Assembly (NCBI GenBank): GCA_029884515.1
Contig: JAOUHR010000046.1
Coordinates: 1 to 9,658 of the forward strand
Length of the DNA stretch: 9,658 nucleotides
Direction: 5' to 3'
Source: Gemmatimonadota bacterium
GTDB taxonomy: Bacteria > Gemmatimonadota > Gemmatimonadetes > Gemmatimonadales > Gemmatimonadaceae
Shown: positions 1 through 5,410 of the stretch, piece after piece
Position numbering within the stretch: the stretch's first letter is position 1
Layout: each line of letters opens with the position of its first letter
The notes under the pieces: model-generated
The model's input: the letters and a program-made list of their open reading frames with translations, nothing else
Databases searched by the model: none
What the model was told of the DNA's origin: nothing
Made by a program: the position numbers and the translations under genes

Positions 1-16
1 CCATCCCACCACAGCG

Positions 17-1210
17 ATGTCGAAAGCGCCGAGTGCGAAGCCGATCCAATCGAGACCGAGGGGCGTGCATATCCATCTGCGCGATGGAGACATCGTCGAG
101 GGTGGCATCTACCTCACGGACGGTCAGGCTCTCGCTCCGTACCTCGCCTCGAGGAAGAACGGATGGGTCAACATCGTCAACGCCGTCTGGCTGCGCGAAG
201 GAGAGCTGCACAACCACGCGGTGCTCCAGACGGACCACGTGGTGATCGCGTCCTCGTCGCACCGCGACTTCCCCGTGATCTCGACCACGCAGAGCGGCGT
301 GCCGCGCCCGGTGGACGTCCTGCTCGAGGATGGCACGCGGATCCAGGGCAACCTCTTCCTCGGCCACAAGCAGCGGCTGAGTGACTACCTCGCCGGGTGC
401 GGCTCGTTCCTCGCGCTGCTCGATGCCTCACGCGTGCAGGACGGCGACTCGCTCGGTGACATCGCGGTGAACGCCGGTTGTGTGAAGGCTGTGCGCGATG
501 CGAAGGTGTTCTCCCCGAAGGGCACGGTCGCGCCGGGCCGGGCGCGCGACGCCTGGGGCGGACTCATGCGCACGCCGCGGCACAGCGTCGAGGTGCCGGG
601 ACCGTCGCACCTGCAGCGGGTGAAGCACCTGAGTGGCGAGATCGATGTCGTCACCCCGACGTATCCGAACGACCGGCGCAGCAGCGCGATCCCCTACGCG
701 ACGCCGGTGGAGCCGACACCGGTGCCGGCGGCGCCTCCCGAGCCGGATCTGACGGACGAGGACCGGAAGCGGGCCGAGCGGATCGCGCACCACTGGCTGG
801 TGCAGCTCGCCGCGGATGCTCAACTCAACCCGCCCGACGCCCGCGACCTCTCCGACGACTGCACGCTCGAGGAGATCTGGCACAGCATCTCGTTCCGCAA
901 CGACATGGCGGAAGGCGAGCTCGCCATCGTCGTCGCGTCGTCGTACCGGCTCGAGCTCGCGAACCTCGACCACGTCTCACCTGAGGCGGTGCGGCTGCTC
1001 CCCGAGAAGGTCGCGCTGCGGCTCAACGCCCTGCCGCTCACGATGGACGACAAGGTGCTGACCGTGGCGGTCAGTGACCCGGAGTCGCTCGAGATCGAGC
1101 AGCAGCTCGGGTTCGCCACGAAACTCGCGCTGCGCTTCGTGGTGGCGACGCCGGCGGACATCGCCGGCGCGATCGAGTGGCACCACAAGGAGCTCGCCGC
1201 GAGGCGCTGA
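17..1210 (+). CDS. Orphan protein with duplicated N-terminal domain and a GspE/MshE-type N-terminal (T2SSE_N) domain
   Basis: The C-terminal part (about residues 255-392) reads as a type II secretion/type IV pilus ATPase N-terminal domain. It has the pattern of 'PEAVRLLPEKVALRLNALPL', then a V-L-T-V-A-V-S-DP stretch and a closing ATPADIAGAIEW helix. In PilB/GspE/MshE this domain precedes the ATPase, and some versions bind c-di-GMP; here the protein ends directly after it, with no Walker motifs. The N-terminus holds two copies of a small domain, at about 17-79 and 99-161. They share V, L, DG, G, L, Q, L and YLA at a constant offset of 82 residues (11 identities in the first 28 positions). Residues about 190-245 are a Pro-rich linker. 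There is no signal peptide or membrane segment, so it is probably cytosolic. The first 16 bases of the window contain no in-frame stop, so a start further upstream cannot be excluded. A regulatory or adaptor role in surface motility or secretion is inference only. Confidence 0.8.
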   Translation: MSKAPSAKPIQSRPRGVHIHLRDGDIVEGGIYLTDGQALAPYLASRKNGWVNIVNAVWLREGELHNHAVLQTDHVVIASSSHRDFPVISTTQSGVPRPVDVLLEDGTRIQGNLFLGHKQRLSDYLAGCGSFLALLDASRVQDGDSLGDIAVNAGCVKAVRDAKVFSPKGTVAPGRARDAWGGLMRTPRHSVEVPGPSHLQRVKHLSGEIDVVTPTYPNDRRSSAIPYATPVEPTPVPAAPPEPDLTDEDRKRAERIAHHWLVQLAADAQLNPPDARDLSDDCTLEEIWHSISFRNDMAEGELAIVVASSYRLELANLDHVSPEAVRLLPEKVALRLNALPLTMDDKVLTVAVSDPESLEIEQQLGFATKLALRFVVATPADIAGAIEWHHKELAARR

Positions 1211-1457
1211 TGCGCGCCCGGCCGCGTCACTCGGCCCGGACCGCCACCGCGGGCGCTTCCCCCACCCCCCACGCGACGGCGCGTCACGAGGAGCACGAGG
1301 GGCATCGTCGCCACGAGCACGGCTCCGCCGGGCGTAGGCGCGGCGCCGATTGCCTGGGCGGCGGCTGAGCCCGCACGCGCCGCATGACCTTTCCGCGTCC
1401 GCGAGCGTTGGGCATCTTGAAAGGGCACGGCACGCACCCACTCCCTCCGGGCTCCCC
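1211..1457. other. Intergenic region upstream of the IorA/IorB-like operon
   Basis: This 247-bp non-coding gap must hold the promoter of the molybdenum hydroxylase operon. I see no convincing sigma70 box pair: TTGGGC (1408-1413) and TTGAAA (1417-1422) are the only -35-like words near the start, with no good -10 after them. There is also no clear Shine-Dalgarno sequence before the ATG at 1458. An imperfect inverted repeat lies at 1321-1330 (GGCTCCGCCG) and 1359-1371 (CGGCG, a GCT bulge, then GAGCC). It could be an operator or an RNA structure. A smaller hairpin, ACGCG-ACGG-CGCGT, is at 1271-1284. No small gene is supported here. Confidence 0.4.
1214..1258 (+). terminator. Possible terminator-like stem downstream of the orphan GspE_N gene
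   Basis: Immediately after the stop codon at 1210, GCGCCCG (1214-1220) pairs with CGGGCGC (1250-1256). A nested GCCG (1221-1224) can pair with CGGC (1232-1235). The distal arm is followed by TTCCCCC rather than a real T-tract. Such repeats are frequent by chance in DNA this GC-rich, so this is only a candidate. Confidence 0.25.
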
Positions 1458-1928
1458 ATGCGCCTCACCATCAACGGCACCCCGCGCACCTACGACGGCG
1501 ACCCGAACCAGCCGCTCCTCTGGTTCCTGCGCGACGACCTCCAGCTCACGGGCACCAAGTTCGGCTGCGGCATCGCCGCGTGTGGTGCCTGCACGGTGCA
1601 CGTGGACGGGAGCGCGATGATGGCGTGCGTGACGCCGATGGCCGCGCTCGAGGGCAAGTCGGTCACCACCATCGAGGGCCTGAGCGCGGCCGGCGACCAC
1701 CCCGTCCAGAAGGCATGGGCCGGCGCGAACGTGCCGCAGTGCGGTTACTGCCAGTCCGGCCAGATGATGGCGGCGGCGGCGCTCCTCCGGCAGAAGCCCA
1801 CGCCGACGGACGCGGACATCGACGGCGCGATGGCGATGAACATCTGCCGGTGCGGCACCTACGCCCGCATCCGCGAGGCGATCAAGGCGGCCGCGGCCAT
1901 GCCTGCCAGCTCCACCGGGGGGCGCTGA
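1458..1928 (+). CDS. [2Fe-2S] subunit of a molybdenum hydroxylase, IorA-like
   Basis: This 156-residue protein is the small electron-transfer subunit of the xanthine oxidase family, in the two-subunit isoquinoline 1-oxidoreductase (IorAB) class. The N-terminal plant-type ferredoxin domain binds one [2Fe-2S] cluster through C37, C42, C45 and C57 (C-G-I-A-A-C-G-A-C then C). The C-terminal helical domain binds the second through C95, C98, C130 and C132 (C-G-Y-C and C-R-C). All eight ligands are present and the length is typical. The frame is open 36 codons further upstream, but the ATG at 1458 gives the family's standard beginning MRLTINGTP, so I use it. The gene stops 2 bp before the large subunit gene. 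It has no signal peptide of its own; if the complex is periplasmic it would be carried by the twin-arginine leader of its partner, as is known for this class. The substrate cannot be read from this subunit. Confidence 0.95.
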   Translation: MRLTINGTPRTYDGDPNQPLLWFLRDDLQLTGTKFGCGIAACGACTVHVDGSAMMACVTPMAALEGKSVTTIEGLSAAGDHPVQKAWAGANVPQCGYCQSGQMMAAAALLRQKPTPTDADIDGAMAMNICRCGTYARIREAIKAAAAMPASSTGGR

Positions 1929-1930
1929 CC

Positions 1931-4195
1931 ATGACGACGCCCACCACGATCGAGCGGCGCACCTTCCTGCAGCAGCTCGCCGCGAGCGGTCTCGTGCTCA
2001 CCATCGGCGCCGGCGGCGTGCGCCGGCTCGACGCGATGGAGGCCTCGCCGGATGGCGCCCTCGCCGAGGCGTTCGAGCCCTCGGTGTTCGTCCGCGTCGG
2101 CGAGGACGGCCTGGTCACCGTCATCTGCCACCGCTCCGAGATGGGGCAGGGGATCCGCACCTCAATGGTGATGGTGATCGCCGACGAACTCGAGGCCGAC
2201 TGGGCCACGGTGCGTCTCGAACAGGCGATCGGCGACCCCAAGTACGGCGACCAGAATACCGACGGGTCGAGCAGCATCCGCGGCACCAACTACACGCGCT
2301 ACCGGCAGGCCGGCGCCACCGCCCGGCGGATGCTCGAGGCGGCGGCCGCCGCGGAGTGGAACGTGCCAGCCGCCGAGGTGACCGGCAGCAACGGCATGGT
2401 GGTGCACGCCAGGTCGAATCGTCGCGTCGCGTACGGCAAGCTGGTGGCGCGGGCGCGCACGCTCCCGGTGCCGAAGGAGGTGCCGCTCAAGCAGCCCTCG
2501 CAGTTCCGGTTCATCGGCAAGCAGGTCCCCTCGCTCGACCTGCAGGCGATGCTCACCGGCACGGCGGTGTTCGGCCAGGACGCACGGATGCCCGGCATGC
2601 GGATCGCCGTGATCCAGCGCCCACCGGTGTACGGCGCGACCGTGGCGAAGGTGGATGCGACCGAGGCCCTCAAGGTGAAGGGCGTGGTGAAGGTCGTGGA
2701 GGTGCCGGGCGCGCCGATCCCCTCGGCCTTCCTCCCGCTCGGCGGCGTGGCGGTGCTCGCGACGAGCACCTGGGCGGCAATGGAAGGCCGGCGGAAGCTG
2801 GCGATCACCTGGAGCGCGAGCCCGAACGACGGCTACGACTCGGTGTCCTACCGCCAGGCGCTGGAGGCGGCGGTGCGCGCGGAAGGGAACATCGTGCGCG
2901 ACCTGGGCGACGCGCCGGCCGCGCTCGACTCGGCCACGAAGAAGGTGGAACTCGAGTACTACGTGCCGCACCTCGCCCATGCGCCCATGGAGCCGCCGGC
3001 CGCGGTGGCGAGCGTCACCGGCGACCGCTGCGAGGCGTGGACCTGCACGCAGGACCCGCAGGCCGCCCGCGACACGATCGCCGCCTTCCTCAAGCTGCCC
3101 AAGGAGAACGTGGAAGTGCACGTCACGCTCCTGGGTGGCGCGTTCGGGCGGAAGTCGAAGCCCGACTATGCGTGCGAGGCGGCCTGGCTCTCCCGGGAGA
3201 CCGGCACGCCGGTGAAGGTGGTGTGGACGCGCGAGGACGACATCCAGAACGGGTATCCGCACACGGTCTCGATGCAGCGGATCGAGGCCACGCTCGACGC
3301 GACGGGCGGCATCACCTCGTGGCGGCACCGGATCGCCGCGCCGCCCATCGCGTCGGTGTTCGCGCCGGGCCAGGAATACCACTCGAACGACGAGCTCGAC
3401 CTGGGCGTGCTCGACATGCCCTACGCGATCCCCAATGTGCGCGTGGAGGTCGGTCGCGCGCCGGCGCACTCGCGCATCGGCTGGTACCGCGCCGTGAGCA
3501 ACGTGCCGCAGGCCTTCGCGATCTGCTCGTTCATGGACGAGCTCGCGCACGCGGCGGGGAAGGACCCGCTCGAGTTCCTCCTCTCCTCGCTCGGGCCGGA
3601 TCGCGTGCTCGACATGACGAGGACGGGCGCGCGCAAGCCGGTCGGCAACTACGGTGCGACGTGGGAGGAGCATCCGAACGACGTCGCGCGCCATCGGCGC
3701 GTGCTGCAGGCCGTGGCGCGCGAGGCCGGGTGGGGCCGCAAGCTCCCCGCGGGCGAGGGGCTCGGCATCGCGGTGCACCGGAGCTTCCTCACCTACGTCG
3801 CCTCGGTGGTGCACGTGAGGGTGGACGCCAAGGGGGCCGTCACCATCCCGCGCGTGGACATCGCGATGGACTGCGGCTTCGCGGTGAATCCCGACCGCGT
3901 GCGGGCGCAGTGCGAGGGTGCCGTGGTGATGTCGCTGTCGAACGCGATGACCAGCGAGCTCTCGTACCGTGACGGCCGCGCCGTGCAGAGCAACTACCAC
4001 GACTACCAGGTGCTGCGGATGAACGCTGCGCCGCGCGAGACGCGCGTGCACCTGGTGGATGCGGGCGGCCCGATGGGCGGGGTGGGCGAGCCCGGCGTGC
4101 CACCGGTCGCGCCGGCGCTCACCAACGCGATCTTCGCCGCCACCGGAAAGCGCATCCGCACGCTCCCGATCGGCGACCAGCTCGCGCGCGCATGA
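1931..4195 (+). CDS. Molybdopterin-binding large subunit of a molybdenum hydroxylase, IorB-like, Tat-exported
   Basis: This 754-residue catalytic subunit belongs to the xanthine dehydrogenase/aldehyde oxidoreductase family. The enzymes hydroxylate aldehydes or N-heterocycles with water, using molybdopterin cytosine dinucleotide. It begins with a Tat-like leader (R9-R10-T-F-L-Q, then a hydrophobic stretch to about residue 29), which predicts export of the folded protein. Domain order is the IorB one: an N-terminal MoCoBD-type segment with E70-M-G-Q-G (about 50-175), an a/b hammerhead domain (about 205-290), a cofactor domain with G402-G-A-F-G-R-K, and a C-terminal domain ending in G-G-V-G-E720-P-G. 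E720 sits where the catalytic glutamate of the family lies. The ATG at 1931 is chosen because it produces the Tat leader; the frame is open far upstream but that part is antisense-like composition overlapping IorA. No FAD subunit gene is adjacent, so electrons probably go to a cytochrome or quinone acceptor, as in known IorAB enzymes. The substrate is unknown. Confidence 0.95.
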   Translation: MTTPTTIERRTFLQQLAASGLVLTIGAGGVRRLDAMEASPDGALAEAFEPSVFVRVGEDGLVTVICHRSEMGQGIRTSMVMVIADELEADWATVRLEQAIGDPKYGDQNTDGSSSIRGTNYTRYRQAGATARRMLEAAAAAEWNVPAAEVTGSNGMVVHARSNRRVAYGKLVARARTLPVPKEVPLKQPSQFRFIGKQVPSLDLQAMLTGTAVFGQDARMPGMRIAVIQRPPVYGATVAKVDATEALKVKGVVKVVEVPGAPIPSAFLPLGGVAVLATSTWAAMEGRRKLAITWSASPNDGYDSVSYRQALEAAVRAEGNIVRDLGDAPAALDSATKKVELEYYVPHLAHAPMEPPAAVASVTGDRCEAWTCTQDPQAARDTIAAFLKLPKENVEVHVTLLGGAFGRKSKPDYACEAAWLSRETGTPVKVVWTREDDIQNGYPHTVSMQRIEATLDATGGITSWRHRIAAPPIASVFAPGQEYHSNDELDLGVLDMPYAIPNVRVEVGRAPAHSRIGWYRAVSNVPQAFAICSFMDELAHAAGKDPLEFLLSSLGPDRVLDMTRTGARKPVGNYGATWEEHPNDVARHRRVLQAVAREAGWGRKLPAGEGLGIAVHRSFLTYVASVVHVRVDAKGAVTIPRVDIAMDCGFAVNPDRVRAQCEGAVVMSLSNAMTSELSYRDGRAVQSNYHDYQVLRMNAAPRETRVHLVDAGGPMGGVGEPGVPPVAPALTNAIFAATGKRIRTLPIGDQLARA

Positions 4196-4563
4196 CGAAG
4201 CCCGCGACCGTCCGCCCGGCGAGCGCCGTGCCGGCGAAGGTCGTCGGCGCGGGCAAGGCGACGACGATGCAGGTGCTGGTGGGCCCCGAGCAGGGCGAGA
4301 CGACCTTCGCCCTGCGGCGGTTCAGCATGGAGGCGGGCGGGGGGATGCCGCTGCACACGAACCTCGTGGAGCACCAGCAGTACGTGCTCCGGGGCCGCGC
4401 CCACATCCGGATCGGCGACAAGGTGCACGAGGTGAAGCCCGACGACACGCTCTTCATCCCCGCCGGCGCGCCGCACTCCTACGACGTGCTCGAGGCGCCG
4501 TTCGAGTTCATCTGCGTGGTGCCGAGCACGGAGGACAAGGTCACCGTCCTCGAGGACTGCTGA
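4192..4563 (+). CDS. Small single-domain cupin protein, translationally coupled to the IorB-like gene
   Basis: This 123-residue protein has a single conserved beta-barrel cupin domain. Motif 1 is G-M-P-L-H55-T-N57-L-V-E60-H61-Q-Q-Y-V-L-R-G and motif 2 is P-A-G-A-P-H95. Compared with the classical H-x-H...E motif, the second His is Asn57 and the Glu position is His61. The likely metal site is therefore H55, H61 and H95, possibly with N57, similar to the all-His cupins of the TM1459 type. There is no signal peptide, so it should be cytosolic, unlike the predicted exported hydroxylase. Its ATG overlaps the stop of the large subunit gene (ATGA, 4192-4195), which implies co-translation. It may act on a substrate or product of the same pathway or be a small regulator or sensor. 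No function can be assigned from the sequence. Confidence 0.9.
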   Translation: MTKPATVRPASAVPAKVVGAGKATTMQVLVGPEQGETTFALRRFSMEAGGGMPLHTNLVEHQQYVLRGRAHIRIGDKVHEVKPDDTLFIPAGAPHSYDVLEAPFEFICVVPSTEDKVTVLEDC

Positions 4564-4591
4564 GCGGCACAGCGGGTGGCGTCACGCGATC

Positions 4592-4620
4592 GCCGCTGCA
4601 CTCACGCGGCGGTCAGCGGC
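4592..4620. terminator. Inverted repeat at the convergent cupin/lipoprotein junction
   Basis: GCCGCTG (4592-4598) and CAGCGGC (4614-4620) form a perfect 7-bp inverted repeat with a 15-base loop. It lies between the cupin stop (4563) and the end of the opposing lipoprotein gene, whose last codons it overlaps. It could serve as a bidirectional terminator. There is no T-run on either side, so support is weak. Confidence 0.22.
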
Positions 4621-4969
4621 ACCGCACCTGGTACGAGACGTCCGCACCCAGGAAGAGACCAGCGCCGGGCTGGGCTGGCTGCGGTCCCGCTCTTGTGCGG
4701 CGGCTCTTGAACCGGGCCTTCTTGGCCGTCCCGTCCGGGAGGGCGAACACCGTGCTCCCCGGCGTGGCGACGCCGAGGGTGATCTCGGCGCCCTCGTGAA
4801 CCAGGATGACATCCACGGCGTCCTGGGAGTGGTTCGTGACCACCACCACCGCGCCGTTGGGACAGTCACGGCCCATCCGGAAGAATCCGCCGCAACCACC
4901 CGCGAGCAGGAGCGCCGCGAGGATGACGAGGGGCGAGGGGAGGGGACGGCGCGCACGTGGTGTGGGCAT
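4613..4969 (-). CDS. Small probable lipoprotein, unknown function
   Basis: This 118-residue protein starts with a basic stretch (MPTPRARR), then a hydrophobic segment L10 to L22 and A23-G24-G25-C26, an imperfect lipobox (the -3 position is Ala). It is therefore probably cleaved and lipid-anchored at C26, or otherwise held at the membrane. The mature part is beta-rich: G-A-V-V-V-V-T-N-H-S-Q-D-A-V-D-V-I-L-V, then a G-V-A-T-P-G-S-T-V-F-A-L-P-D-G stretch. C36 and C117 could form a disulfide. I do not recognise a named family, but the V-x-V-x-N...G-x-V-x-P-G-x-x-x-F-x-L-P layout resembles small surface lipoproteins common in this type of genome. A GTG 16 codons upstream (5017) would also be in frame. 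I prefer the ATG at 4969 because it places the basic residues directly at the N-terminus of the leader. It is divergent from the CPXCG gene and convergent with the cupin gene. Confidence 0.72.
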   Translation of the reverse strand: MPTPRARRPLPSPLVILAALLLAGGCGGFFRMGRDCPNGAVVVVTNHSQDAVDVILVHEGAEITLGVATPGSTVFALPDGTAKKARFKSRRTRAGPQPAQPGAGLFLGADVSYQVRCR

Positions 4970-5087
4970 CAGGGTCCCGGCCAGGGTTTCTCCGAACGCA
5001 TGGGCGACATACCCCACGACCGGGCGGCCGATCCGGGAGCGTGCGGGGGGTGACTCGCGCCTGCGTGTGACCGATTAGACTTGCGGC
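4970..5087. other. Divergent intergenic region between the lipoprotein and CPXCG genes
   Basis: These 118 bp carry the starts of two divergent genes. The right end holds the leaderless-type promoter described separately. For the minus-strand lipoprotein gene I see only TATGTC (5005-5010, minus strand) as a weak -10 word and no good Shine-Dalgarno sequence before the ATG at 4969. No shared palindromic operator was evident. Confidence 0.35.
5050..5081 (+). promoter_or_regulatory. Putative promoter with -10 hexamer directly before the CPXCG start codon
   Basis: TAGACT (5076-5081) matches the TANNNT -10 pattern and ends 6 bases before the ATG at 5088, so transcription would begin at or next to the start codon, giving a leaderless mRNA. 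A TGAC core at 5051-5054 (hexamer 5050-5055) is the best -35 word, but the spacer would be 20 bases, longer than normal. No Shine-Dalgarno sequence precedes the ATG, which fits a leaderless message. Confidence 0.4.
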
Positions 5088-5333
5088 ATGCGCGACGACC
5101 AGGACGACTCGAACGACGACGACTTCACCCTCGGCGACGGCGATGCCGACACCGAAGCGACGGTCACCTGCCCCTACTGCGGCGAGCCCGTCGAGATCAC
5201 GCTCGACCCGAGCGGCGGCGACGCGCAGGAGTATTTCGAGGACTGCGAGATCTGCTGCAATCCGTGGAGCGTCACCGTGCACTACGACGTCGAGGGGAAG
5301 GCCGACGTCGAGGTGTCCGCGCTGGACGAATAG
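5088..5333 (+). CDS. CPXCG motif-containing cysteine-rich zinc-knuckle protein
   Basis: This 81-residue protein matches the small CPXCG cysteine-rich family. It has C28-P-Y-C31-G followed by a spacer of acidic and beta residues, then E-D-C53-E-I-C56-C57-N-P-W. C28, C31, C53 and C56 (or C57) would bind one zinc ion. Family members are usually about 60 residues; here the first 22 or so residues form an extra acidic tail rich in Asp. No signal peptide or membrane segment is present, so it is cytosolic. The biochemical role of the family is not established. The gene stands alone on its strand, between a divergent lipoprotein gene and a convergent peptidase gene, and appears to have its own promoter. 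The ATG is the first plausible start and keeps the acidic tail. Confidence 0.88.
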   Translation: MRDDQDDSNDDDFTLGDGDADTEATVTCPYCGEPVEITLDPSGGDAQEYFEDCEICCNPWSVTVHYDVEGKADVEVSALDE

Positions 5334-5339
5334 CGCGGT

Positions 5340-5403
5340 GCCGGGCGCAGGGACCTACCCCTCTTCCCCGTCCGCCAGGTGAAGGTGCTCCCTCGCTGCC
5401 GGC
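5340..5403. terminator. Imperfect inverted repeat between the convergent CPXCG and M28 genes
   Basis: GCCGGGCGCAGGGA (5340-5353) is nearly complementary to TCCCTCGCTGCCGGC (5389-5403), with one or two bulges and a 35-base loop. It occupies most of the 77-bp gap between two converging genes, where a bidirectional terminator is expected. No T-tract is visible, so factor-dependent termination or simple chance are alternatives. Confidence 0.3.
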
Positions 5404-5410
5404 CGCGCGC

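Noticed and set aside
1285..1320. CACGAG repeated three times in a short stretch before the hydroxylase operon
   Set aside because: The copies are irregularly spaced and only 6 bases long; this is not more than chance in such GC-rich DNA and is not CRISPR-like.
820..1437. Minus-strand frame with a hydrophobic stretch (P-L-V-L-L-V-T-R-R-R) in the gap before the hydroxylase operon
   Set aside because: Most of it is antisense to the orphan GspE_N gene. The short hydrophobic segment is flanked by low-complexity residues, and no ribosome binding site supports it.
2162..4051. Long open frame of 629 codons on the minus strand opposite the IorB-like gene
   Set aside because: Its translation is rich in His, Arg, Ala and Gly with no domain pattern, as expected for the antisense frame of a GC-rich gene. 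The plus strand carries the full hydroxylase with all motifs.
4582..4956. Alternative minus-strand frame overlapping the lipoprotein gene
   Set aside because: It is Ser/Arg-rich without motifs, while the neighbouring frame gives a signal-type leader with a Cys at the expected place.
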